A stretch of 64,000 nt of DNA from Tupaia tana (lineage: Eukaryota > Chordata > Mammalia > Scandentia > Tupaiidae): NCBI GenBank assembly GCA_026018925.1, contig JAKSZU010000009.1:68994949-69058948 (forward strand). Direction: 5' to 3'. The notes under the pieces are model-generated. The model was given only the letters and a program-made list of their open reading frames with translations, did not search any database and was not told where the DNA came from. Every line of letters starts with the position of its first letter. The stretch's first letter is position 1. Of the stretch, positions 34,749-45,404 are shown in pieces. A program made the translations under genes and the position numbers.

Positions 34749-36122
34749 GTTTTTCATGTCAATTTCTTTTATACATTCAATTACATATGTCACTTAGCTT
34801 GCAAAGTGAATATTCCAACATCTTTACATTTCTCACCAATCCAGTTGTTAATACTATACACATCATCCTGAACAGACAATAACCCATCTCTTTGCCCCAC
34901 AAATGTCCTGCCCCATCCATTTCTCTCCCCAATGTCCCTGCACAGTCTCTCTTCCTTCACCCAACCTTTTCCTACACTGTAGTTATAACCATTTTCTATG
35001 TTTCCATACCCTCTATTCATTCAGTTTTGGCCATAGAGAGCAGATAATCAGTATATATTAAGTGGAGACATACAGTGTTTTGACTTCATAGCCTGACTTG
35101 CTTCACTCAGCAGTAAATCTTCCAAATTCATTAACTTTCTGTCAAAAGTCAGGTTTTTGCTAATTTTTATGGATGAGTAGTATTCCATAGAGTATATGCG
35201 CCACAGTTTTTCAATTCATTCATCTGTTCATGGACATTTGGGTTGGTTACATGTCTTAGCAATTGTGAATAATGCCTCAATAAACATCGATGGGCAAGCA
35301 CTTTTCTGATTAAGAATTCTTCTGTCCTTTGGGTAGATACCAAGGAAGGGGATTGCTGTAGATCTCTGAGGAATATCCATATCATTCTCCATAGTGGCTG
35401 GACAAATTTACATTTCCACCAGCAGTGTAGGAGAGTTTTCCTTTCACCATACCACCACCAGCACTTATCATTTTTTGTTGTTTTAATCTTAGTCATTCTG
35501 ACTCAGATTAGGTAGTATTTCATTATGGTTTTGATCTGCATCTCCCTTATAATTAGGGATGTTAAACATTTTTTCATATGCCTTTGGGCTATTGGTATAT
35601 TTCCCTTAGAAAGTGTTTTTTTTTTTTTTTTCCCAACTTTTTCTCCTATCTTTTAATAGGGTTGATCATCTTTTTGGGGGACAGTTGCTTGAGTTCCCTG
35701 TGTATTCTGGTTACCCCTTATCTGATGCATAGTTTATAAAAATGTTTTTCCTTTCTGAGGGCTGTCAATTCACATTGATTATTTTGTCCTTTGTAGTGCA
35801 GAAACTTCTTAATCTGTTGTAATCCTACTTGTCATTTTTGGGATTATTGACTGTGCTTTGGGGGTCTTATTTAAGAAGTCTTTGCCTACCCCAATGTCTC
35901 TCAGAATGTCCCCAGTGTTTTCCAGCAGTGATTTTATAGTTTGAGGTCTTAGGTTTAGATCTTTGATCAACTTTGAGTTGATTTTTGCTAATGGTGAGAG
36001 GCGGAGGTTTAGATTCATCTTTCTGCAGATGGATACTCAGTTTTTCCAGCACCATTTGCTAAGGAAATTTTCCTTTTCCCACTGGATTGACTGGTACTCT
36101 TTGTCAAAAATCAGTTGGCTTG

Positions 36123-36387
36123 GGACCAGCAGTTAACGTAATGGCTATGTCACTGGACTCCCACGTAGTCGACTGCTGTTCGAGTGCTGGACCTGGTGGC
36201 TTAAACTCACACCGGGCACGTGTGTGTGCATGCCCAGGATCCTGAGAGGAGAAAGGAGGAGAAGGGATTGCGGTGTGGCCATCCCCCCTGAGGGGTGATT
36301 TATCGCTTCCTGTCTTTATGTCTCTCTCTGTCTTTCTGGCGAGCGCACACGCCCTATAGCAAAAACCTCTCAAAAGAAAAAAAAAAT
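36123..36387 (+). mobile_element. tRNA-derived SINE in L1-A, long form, 'gagt' type
   Basis: TSDs aaaatcagttggct and aaaatcagttgact. Has gttcgagtgctgg and cttaaactcac. It occupies the same L1 position as the SINE at 51268 in L1-B. Confidence 0.95.
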
Positions 36388-36868
36388 CAGTTGACTGTAT
36401 GTTTGGGAGTTTATTTTTGGAATATCTATTCTGTTTCATTGGTTCACCTGTCTGTTTCTGTGCCAATATCATGCTGTTTTCATTATCATAGCTTTGTAGT
36501 ATATTTTCCAGTCAGGGAGTGAGATGCCACTCTCTCCATTTTTCTTGTGCAGGATTGCTTTGGCAATACGAGGTTTTTTATAATTCCAGACAAATTGTTT
36601 GATTCTCTTTTCTAGATCTGGGAAGAATGTCTCTGGCACTTTAATGGGGATTACATTAAATATATAGATTAATTTGGGTAGAATTCCATTTTGTTTATAT
36701 TAATTTTTCCAATCCAGGAACATAGGATGTCCTTCCACTATTTTGTGTCATTTTCAATTTCTATTTTTAGCTTCTCATAGTTTTCCTTGTAGAGGTATTT
36801 ACTTTTTTTGGTTAGATTTATTCTTGGTATCTTATACTTTTTGCTGCTATGGTAAATGGAATTACTTT

Positions 36869-37120
36869 TTCTTTTTTGGAGAGGTTTCTTTTGCTATAGG
36901 ATACATGTGCTTGCCAGAAAGACAGAGAGACAGAAAGGAAGAAATCACCCCCCACAGGGAATGGCCACATCGCAGTCCCTTCTCCTCCATTCTCCACTCT
37001 GGATCCCGGGCACACATGCATATGCACCCAGCGTGAGTTTAAGGCACTGGGTCCAAGACCCGAACTGTGGTCAAATACTTGAGAGTCCAGTGACATAGTC
37101 ATCATGCCAACTGCTTGTCC
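36869..37120 (-). mobile_element. tRNA-derived SINE in L1-A, long form
   Basis: TSD atggaattactttt on both sides. Head end ctgcttgtcc. Confidence 0.92.
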
Positions 37121-39454
37121 TTATGGAATTACTTTTTTAGTTCTCATTCTGCCTGCTATTCATATACAGAAATGCTATAGATTTCTATATGTTGATTTTG
37201 TATCCTGCTCCTTTACTCTATTCATGTACTACTTCCAGGAATTTTTTCATGGATACCATTGGGTCATTCATATATACAATCATGTCATCTGCAAAGAGAG
37301 ATAGTTTCACCTCTTCTTTTTCTATTTGAATGTTTTTTTATTTTATTCTGTTTTCTGATTGTGTTGGCAAGGACTTCCAGTACTATACTGAAGATTAATG
37401 GAGAAAGTGGGCATGCTTTTCTTGTACCAGTTTTTAGTGGAAAGGTTTTCAGGTTTTCCCCATTCATGATGATGTTACCTATGGGTTTTTCATAGATAGC
37501 TTTTACTGTGTTGAGAAATGACCCTTCTATGCCATTTTTGCTGAGAGTCTTCATCATGAATGGATGTTGAATCTTAAATGCTTTTTCTGCATCAATTCAT
37601 ATGATCATATGGTTTTATCTTTCTTTTTGTTAATATGGTTTATTATATTTATGGTTTTACATATGTTGAACCAACCTTGTATCCCTGGTCATGATGTATA
37701 ATCTTTTTTATATGTTAGTGGATCCGATTTGCTAGTATCTTATTGAGAATCTTTGTGTTTATATTCATCAGAGATACTGGTCTATAGTTTTCCTTCCTTG
37801 TCCTGTCCTTGTCTGTTTTAAGGTTAAGGGTTATGAAGGCTTCATAGAAAGAATTTGGGAGAGTTCCACCCTTTTGGATCTTGAAAAATAACTTGAGCAG
37901 AATGGAGTTTAACTCTTCTTTAAAAGTTTTGTAGAATTCAGAGGTGAAGCCATTAGGGCCAGGACTTTTTTTCTTGGGAAGTTATTTATTATTGATTCAA
38001 TCTCCTGGCTTGTTATGGGCCTTTCAGACTCTCTACATCCTCCTGACTCAATCTTGGTAGACTATATGTGGCCAGGAACTTGTCCATCTCATTCAGATTT
38101 TCTTGTTTGTTAGCATATAGTTGTTCATAGTATCCTATAATGATATTTGTATTTCTATTATGTCTGTTGTTATATTGCCTGCTTCATTGCAAATTTGATT
38201 TACCTGCTTCCTTTCACTCTTCTTATTAATCAGTCCAGCTAGTGGTGTATTGATTTGTTTATCTTTTCAAAGAACCAGCTTTTGCTTTCATTTATTTTCT
38301 GTATAATTGATTCATTTTCTATTTCATCTCTACTCAGATTTTATTATTTCTTTTCTCCTGTGCATTTTTGGATGTATTTGCTGTTGCTTTTCCAATTCTT
38401 TGAAGCATGATGTTAGGTGGTCGATTTGCCTTCTTTCTATCTTTTTTTTTATGAGTGCTCATTGCTATAAACTTTCCTCTCATGACTTCTTTTGCAGTTT
38501 CCCAAAGATTATGGAAACTCACGTCCTCATTGTCATTGGCTTCCACGAATCTTTTGATTTTTCTCTTAATTTCTTCAGTAGTTGTGAAGTCATTCAGGAG
38601 TAAGTTATTTAATTTCCATGTATTTGTGTATTTTTGAGGATTTTTCTTGAAATTAATATGAAGTTTAATTCCATCATGGTCAGAGAAGATGCTGGATATA
38701 CTTTCTATGCTTTTGAATCTGTAAAAGTTTGCTTTGTGTCCTTTCATGTGGTCAGTCTTCAGAAAGGTTCCATGTGGGGGTGAGAAAAAAGTATATCTTG
38801 TAGTTTTGGGGTGAAAGGTTCTATAGATATCTCTTAAGTCCATTTCATTTATGGCATCATTTAGGTCCTTTATCTCTTTACTTATTTTTTGTCCAGATGA
38901 TCTGTCCATGGTGATAATGGGGTGTTGAGGTCTCCAACAATTAGTGTGTTGCAGCCTATCTCTCCTTTTAAATCTAACAGTCTTTCCTGCATGTATTTGG
39001 GTACTCTTGAGTTCAGTGCATTGATATTTATAAGCGTTTAATCTTCTTGACTGATTGACCCTTTTACTACAATATAGTGCTTTTATTTGTCTCTTTGAAC
39101 AGTTTTTGTTTAAAAGCCTATTTTGTCAGAAATTAGTATCAGAACTCTAGCTCCTTTTTGGTTCCCATTTGCATGGAGTACCTTTTTCCAGCCCTTCACT
39201 TTTTGTTTATGCATGTCTTTATCCATTAGATGTGTTTCTTGTAGGCAACAGATAGAGGGTTTCTGGTTTTTATGCATTCAGCCAGTGTGTCTCTTTATTG
39301 GAGAATTTAATCTATTCACAGTCAATGTTATTATCAATATTTCTGTACTTGTCCTGACGTTTAAGTTGACCATTATCTTGGTTTTCTCTTATTCCCTTAT
39401 TTCTGGCTGTTCATTCTTTAGTTTTTCTGGAACAGTACTCTCTTCAGGGTTTCT

Positions 39455-40377
39455 TAAAGAGGTGATCTGGTGTTGGCAAATTCTTTTAGGTTTTGTTTGC
39501 CTGAGAAGCTTTTAATCTTTTTTTCTTGTATGAAGGATGATTTTGTTGGATATAATAATCTTAGTTGAAATTGTTTCTCTGTTAACATTTTCAATATGTC
39601 TTCCCATTCTTTCTTTGCTTGCATCGTTTCCATTGAAAGGTCCAGTGTTAGACTGATGGTGTGACCTTTGTAAGTCATTTGTCGTTTCTCTCTTGCCCAG
39701 TTTAGTATCTTGTCTTTATCTGTGGTTTTGGCAAGTCTGGCTAAGATGTGCCTTAGGGAGGATCTTCTTGGGTTGATTCTACTTGGGTTCCTTTGTATTT
39801 TTAGATCTAGATGTGTGAGTGCTTCTCTAGATTTGGAAAATTTTCTTCCAAGATTTCATGGAATAGATTTTCCATGCCCTTATTAGTTTCTTCACCTTCC
39901 GGGATACCAATTATTTGGATGTTTGGCCATTTAATGGAATCTAGTATTTCTCATATATTATCCTCATTTTTTTGTTGTTATTTTCTCTATTTTTCTGGTC
40001 ATTTTTTCCAGGTCAGAAAATTTATCTTCTACATCAGAGATTCAATCTTCAGCATGGTCTAATCAACTTTTAATACTTTTGAGAGAGTTTTTGATTTCCT
40101 GTATTACAGACTTCATCTCTATTAGTTCCATCTGATTCTTCCCTATGGTGTCCATTTCTTCTTTCAAATCATGGAAGGATGTCCTCATCTCCTGGAGTTC
40201 ATTGTCTCTTTTCTGTTCCAACCCATAGAGTTTTGTCACTATGAATGTTCTGAATTCTTTGTCTGATATTTTGGTAACTTCTGTTTTTACAAGAAATGGA
40301 TAAGGGTTATTATTTTCTTTCAATGGAGACATATTTCCCGTTTTCTTCAAACCTGAGGTTCTTCTACTTCTAGCCAT
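39455..40377 (-). pseudogene. L1-A ORF1, broken
   Basis: Start ATG at 40375-40377. The first 104 codons (MARSRRTSGLKKTGNM start, coiled-coil-like Lys/Glu-rich part) are open to a stop near 40063. Text for the RRM region follows in other frames. The C-terminal domain is recognisable at 39454-39678 (TLDLSMETMQAKKEW). ORF1p would coat L1 RNA; this copy cannot make it. Confidence 0.85.
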
Positions 40378-40625
40378 TGGGTTATGTGTTTACTTTTTGG
40401 AGAATGTTTCTGGCACTTGGAACAATTTTTCTTCCCTTTTGTTGTGAATTTATGTTTGCCGAACTCTCTCTTCTGCTGTGTTTAACAATGTGGTCCACAC
40501 AGGGGGAGTCTTCTATTTAGGTGTCTGAAGAGCAGTTTCTCCTTTTTCACAGGTGGATCAGTAAAAGGGAAAATCCCAGGGGAGTTCACAATACAAGGGT
40601 ATTTTAAAACTATGATTCTAGACCT

Positions 40626-40906
40626 GGGACCAGCAGTTAGCGTAATGGCTATGTCACTGGACTCCCATGTAGTTGTTCACAGTTCAAGTCCCGGACCCGG
40701 TGGCGTAAAACTCACCCCGGGCATATGTGTGTGCGTGCCCAAGATCCCGAGAGGAGAATGGAGGAGAAGGGATTGCGGTATGGCCATTCCCCCTGGGGGT
40801 GATTTCTCGCTTTCTGTCTCTCTGTCTCTCTGTCTGTGTCTGTCTGGCGAGCGCATGCACCCTATAGCAAAAATCTCTCAAAAACAAAACAAAACAAAAC
40901 AAAAAA
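40626..40906 (+). mobile_element. tRNA-derived SINE in the L1-A 5'UTR
   Basis: Tail of caaaa units. TSD aactatgattctagacctg is perfect on both sides. Confidence 0.96.
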
Positions 40907-41289
40907 ACAACTATGATTCTAGACCTGTCTAGTCCCTCTTGGTGGGTCAGAGATTAGAAGATGACAGTACAACAGGGAAGAAAAATGAATACGAAAGAAA
41001 TAAAGAAAAAGTCATACGCCGTGTGCCAGCACAGTGTGAGATTTGGTCAGGGGGCTGCAGATGGAACTGGGCTCTGCTGGAGAGCTGGGGGCTGCCCTAA
41101 GAGGCGAGGAAAAGTAGAAAATTAACAAAAGAAAGAAGGAAAGAAAAAGCAGCCTACCTTCCTTTCTGATGGGGGCGGATCTGAAGTCGGGAGAGCTGGG
41201 CTAAGGCCAGAGTAGCTAGAACTTGGGCCAGGGCCAGTGAAAGGCACTGACTGGCCAATTTCCCTGACTGGCCATGGGACTGCAGATGG

Positions 41290-41485
41290 AACTCACTTTT
41301 TTAGTTTTATGAAATCCCATATGTTTTCCTTTTGTTACCTCAGCTTTAGAGATCTTACCCAGATCTTAAAATGAGCAGAATATTTGAATAGACATTTCTC
41401 AAAAGAAGACATACAAACAGCTAATGGCCTATGAAAAAATGCACAACCTCAGTAATCACCACAGAAAAGCAAGTCAAAGCCTGAT
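41290..41485. mobile_element. Two short L1 pieces head to head
   Basis: 41297-41365 is antisense L1 (ttatgaaatcccatatgttt); 41370-41485 is sense L1 from slightly further downstream in the element (atttgaatagacatttctca, catgcacaac-like). The order fits a 5' inversion, but the 3' end of the element is missing. Confidence 0.55.
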
Positions 41486-41489
41486 ACTT

Positions 41490-42080
41490 TATCACTTTAT
41501 TTGGTACTGAGAAAGTCATGCATCTCTTATGCTTAGCTACTACTATATGCTTTTTTTTTTTTTAAATCTGAGTTTCCATCACTTTTGATATTTGAATGTA
41601 CATTTTCATACCACACAAAAGCCTTTATAAGTACTTTTTCTTATTTTATAAATTTTCTATGTTTTGAAGACTCATCACAGAATTTACACTTGTGGTTTGC
41701 CATTTTGTGGTCAAATATGTACAAATAAAGTGTAGATGATAGCAATCACTCAAGAATTGAACAATTGATTTTGATACTCTCATATCTACATCAGTGTGTG
41801 AATCACTCACATGTCTAAATTCACAATTAATCATAAATTAGTGTTGAACATTGACATGCTCATGAACGAAAGAACTAACAATAAATTGAACTAGACATCT
41901 GATATAAAAATGGTGAACTTTCTGTTTGCTTGTAGGGAAAGCTATACATACAAAACAGAGTCTTTTCAAACAAAGCCAGAGTGGACCTTATGTAAAGTTT
42001 TGTTTAGTTTTGGAGTTCAGGTATTAATGGAATTTGAGAAGCAGGAGTGTTTTATTTCTTGTACTGGCAGCTTTTTTCTT
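41490..42080. other. Unassigned DNA, no gene seen
   Basis: No recognised repeat. The 61-codon frame at 41910-42095 shows no domain. Confidence 0.45.
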
Positions 42081-42081
42081 T

Positions 42082-42325
42082 GGTCACTGGAGTGAGGCTG
42101 TTGTGGATTGGCTAACTCCCAGAAACATGTTCACTGAAATGAGACATTTGCTAATTGACCAGTGTCTAGAAGAATGAGATTGTCACTGGTTGATCTTAGG
42201 AACCATCATTGATTTGCTAATTTTGAAAGGCATAGTTAGTGGGGTGAAGCAGTTGTTGAATCACTCGTTTTCAGCTGTAAGGTCACTGGAGTGAGACTGT
42301 CACTGATTGGCAGACATTTAAGCAT
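42082..42325. repeat. Imperfect 199-bp repeat unit with CCAAT-like boxes
   Basis: ggtcactggagtgag occurs at 42082 and 42281, each followed within 20 bases by gattggc. A weaker copy (gtcactggttgatc) lies at 42182. An LTR with internal repeats is possible, but no LTR ends are visible. Confidence 0.5.
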
Positions 42326-43395
42326 GTCTCCTGATTTCAAGCTATCTTTAATTAGTGATGACTTGGGCATTTTTGACTTGACCAAAGAGTAGACCCTTTT
42401 GGAATAATAAAAATAAGTACTTTTAATGTTCAGTCCCTCATTGTGGTCTTCCTTGCACCTAAACTTGCAGAAGAGACTATTATGGATAAAATATTCCAGT
42501 GGTGAGAGTCAGATCTTGTGACATGAAAGATTGTGTCAGTCATTAATAAGTTATACTATTTTGTTTTGTTTTCATTATCGTTAATAAGCTAAATACCTAG
42601 AACTAACGTATCAAAAATGGGTTTTGTTTGTTGTATTAGTCAGTGTCATTAACTGAAACAGAAGCAGTAGGATATGGTCTGATAGATCAAAGATAGGTAG
42701 TTAGATAGATATCTCTATAGAATAAGTAAGAGGAAGTTCCTAAGAATACTTTAGGTATGTAGTTGCTGAGACTACCTTGGGTATATAGTATTTTTCTCCA
42801 AAGAATTTGGTGATTTGCCACATAAAATGATTTTTACGTGGTCTGTACTACTTTCCAGATGTAAATGAGGAGCCTGACAGAATAATCCCTATTTCATAAA
42901 AGCAAGATACTGTGTAGTCTTCTAAAGCATTTACTTCCAAATAGAAAAATACCAATTTATTTAAAATACAGTTTGTTGTCCTAAATTGTGCTTAATGTTA
43001 AAATAAAATACATTTCTTCATTGTGAATTACTTGCTTATCCAAGGGTTTTTCTTTTGAAATAAAGTTGTACTGTGCTCAACTTTGATAGAACTATCAAAT
43101 GATTTATATGATAATCCACAATAAAATCTCCCTATAGACTAGCTAATATCTTCTAGTTAACTAGCTAAGAATTATAGTTCTATTATGACATTAGTTGCAA
43201 AATCTATTGTTTCCCTTTAAAAAAAAAGTATGGGAAGAAGCCAACCTAGGCTTTAGAGGCAATTATCAACATTTGAAAGCAATTGTTGGTTTTTAATAAT
43301 TCAGGTGTGTCCCAGGGATATTATGAATGGCTCTACAAAGGTAAGAAATAGCCTGAACTATTCTGAGGAAGTCCTTGGATATCCAGAATGATGGC
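42326..43395. other. Unassigned DNA, no gene seen
   Basis: AT-rich, no SINE, no frame of interest. Confidence 0.5.
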
Positions 43396-43399
43396 TCTG

Positions 43400-43545
43400 A
43401 TAGATTACATCATTGTGTTCTTTCCCACTAGATTATCAACTCTAGACTGGCAGGGACCATATCTCTCTTTTACTTGCTATATTCTCAATGCCTAAAACAG
43501 TATCCAGTGCTTAATAGATACTTAATAAATATCTGCTTAGTGGCC
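43400..43545 (+). mobile_element. L2 3' end
   Basis: ctagattatcaactctagac, tggcagggaccatatctc, tcaatgcctaaaacagtatc and cttaataaatatctg follow the L2 3' end in order. Confidence 0.75.
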
Positions 43546-44230
43546 ATATTAACAACATCAAAAGTGAAATTATAGAAAGAAGGAAGTTGGTTAAAAAGAG
43601 TTAAATGCATACTATAAATAATAAGGGGCAGCCCTAATTCTAACTGTGAGAATAGGAATAAGATATGGTAACAGACTGCATACCATCTGGTATTAATATC
43701 AGTAACTAACTGGCTTTTTCCACACCCCGTTCCTTTTTTTACTGTAAGTTAGGTGAAGAGGGCTTCCTTCCATCATTCTACAGAATGCGAGGAGGAAATT
43801 AAATTCATTGTACCTTTGTAAACCCTAAAAAGTTTTGGAGAAACTGCAAAAATACAAGCCTAATGAGGTAAAATTAGCTATTATTTTATTAATTTTCTGC
43901 AGAAATATTCTGTATACATGAGCCATTACTTTATGCAAGTTCCCCTTCTAATATAGGGAATCCATTTTGCATTTTGTGTCTCCCTCTATGGAATTAAATA
44001 CCAAAACAAGACCCTTCTTTATTATGAGATTTCACAATTCATCAGAAAGTACTGAAAAGAAAGCAAAATATTTGTCTTTGAAAAGTCATCACATATGTAT
44101 ATCTTTTTATTTAACCCTTCTAATGATGTATCTTATTTTTACTTACATGTTAGAAAAGCATTAAAACCAAAGCACAGATATATGTGCTTTAAAACCAACC
44201 ATAGATATACATTTCTGTCTAAAAATTTTT
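43546..44230. other. Unassigned DNA, no gene seen
   Basis: No recognised repeat; the 65-codon frame at 43967 has no domain. Confidence 0.5.
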
Positions 44231-44234
44231 CTGT

Positions 44235-44422
44235 AGTGACCAGCAGGTGGCATGGTGTTTAAGGCATGGATTCCCACATGTCTGACTGCAGTTTGCAGCC
44301 CAGACCTGATGGCTTGTTTTCTCATTTTCCCTCTCTCTTTATCTCTGTCTCTCTCTGCAGAGCACATGTGCCCTATAGCAAATTTAAACAATAGTAAAAA
44401 TAATTAATAAAATAAATAATTG
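44235..44422 (+). mobile_element. tRNA-derived SINE, short form
   Basis: Head gaccagcaggtggcatggtg, direct join to the TC stretch, then agcacatgtgccctatagca and an (ataa)n tail. It shows that the short form carries the same 3' end as the long form. Confidence 0.88.
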
Positions 44423-44431
44423 AACAATTTA

Positions 44432-44482
44432 TTTTGTCAAAAGCTCATTTTTTTTTTTTTTGTCAAAAGCTCTTTTTTTTTT
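44432..44482. repeat. Duplicated 15-mer separated by poly(T)
   Basis: ttttgtcaaaagctc at 44432-44446 is repeated at about 44458-44472 with a T-run between, and another T-run follows. Confidence 0.85.
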
Positions 44483-44507
44483 TAATGCTGAGATGTATTG
44501 AGTGTGC

Positions 44508-44764
44508 TTCATCATTATTTTCTTTTCATTAAGGTTTTTGGCATAGGGCAGGTGTGCACGCTGAAGAGAGACAGAGATGGAAAGTGAGAAATCAACCCTC
44601 CCAGGGAGAATAGGCACACTGCAATCCCTTCTCCATTCTCCTGAGATTCTGGGCATGCACATACATGTACCTGGTATGACTCTCAAGCCTTCAGATCTGA
44701 GACTCAACTGTAGTCAGCCATGTGGGAGTCTAGTGCTTTAACCACCATGCCACCTGTTGGTCCC
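44508..44764 (-). mobile_element. tRNA-derived SINE, long form, diverged
   Basis: Short T-run, ggcatagggcaggtgtgcac, middle, head end cacctgttggtccc. TSD uncertain. Confidence 0.82.
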
Positions 44765-44765
44765 A

Positions 44766-45400
44766 TCCAGTTATTATTCTTTAAATATCCACATCTTGGT
44801 TGTGTTTATTATCTGAATAAATACTTCCAAAAATTAGTTATTTATTTTGGCAAATAAATAGTTTGAAGATATCACTAGATATATTTTAAATTTAGCAAGA
44901 GAGACACTGTGAGGTAAATAAGATCGGAATAAACAGTACCCTGTTATTTATTGTCACCCAAAGATTAGGTTTGCAGTTTTCAATAGGTAGGCTTTTACTC
45001 TTGACTAACAAAATACTTAAAGAGATATATAAGACTGTAAATGCTTCTATACATATTTATTGCCCTGAATGCTCAAAATAGCCACAATCTATAATTCCTG
45101 CTTGATGCTTTGTAATGTTTGAAGTTTTAAATACTTTCAATATTTGCAAAATATCAACTTCATGTGTTAAAGCAATAAATAGAAGTGCCTGCCTTGTATG
45201 ATTGACCGTAAGAGCCATAATACTTTCAAAGTACCTATAATGAATCACACACACATATAGTGAAACACATTTTGATGATAAAGAGCATTATAAAATGTCA
45301 TTCCATTATTGCAATTTAATGTAAAGTATACAATTCTGACAGTGAAGAGTAACAGAACAAGCAGAATTTGTGGACTTCATTAGGGAAGGCTTTGGGAAAA
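44766..45400. other. Unassigned DNA, no gene seen
   Basis: AT-rich; no recognised repeat. Confidence 0.5.
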
Positions 45401-45404
45401 GAGA

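Larger units (their letters stand above)
35167..39400 (-). pseudogene. L1-A ORF2 (endonuclease/reverse transcriptase), broken
   Basis: ORF2 encodes the nicking endonuclease, reverse transcriptase and a C-terminal Cys-rich domain of L1. Visible pieces: endonuclease C-terminal half at 38334-38909 (starts MDRSSGQKISKE and keeps the SDHDG motif that holds a catalytic His); reverse transcriptase block at 37285-37557 ([15 protein letters not shown]); a codon run for the FADD active-site motif at 37284-37295, but in a frame shifted from the block before it; a C-terminal Cys/Trp-rich part at 35167-35496 (CWWKCKFVQPLW). SINEs also interrupt it. Not functional as it stands. Confidence 0.85.
34750..41285 (-). 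mobile_element. LINE-1 (L1-A), near full length, inactive
   Basis: Reading leftward: 5'UTR 41285-40378, ORF1 40377-39455, ORF2 about 39400-35180 and 3'UTR to 34750. About 5.7 kb once the three nested SINEs (36123, 36869, 40626) are removed. Both ORFs are broken by stops and frameshifts. The 3'UTR matches that of L1-B (49830-55290) and the tandem 3' ends near 28.5 kb, so these belong to one L1 lineage. Confidence 0.9.

Noticed and set aside
36818..37105. Minus-strand frame in L1-A as a possible ORF2 part
   Set aside because: It translates the SINE at 36869-37120, not L1.
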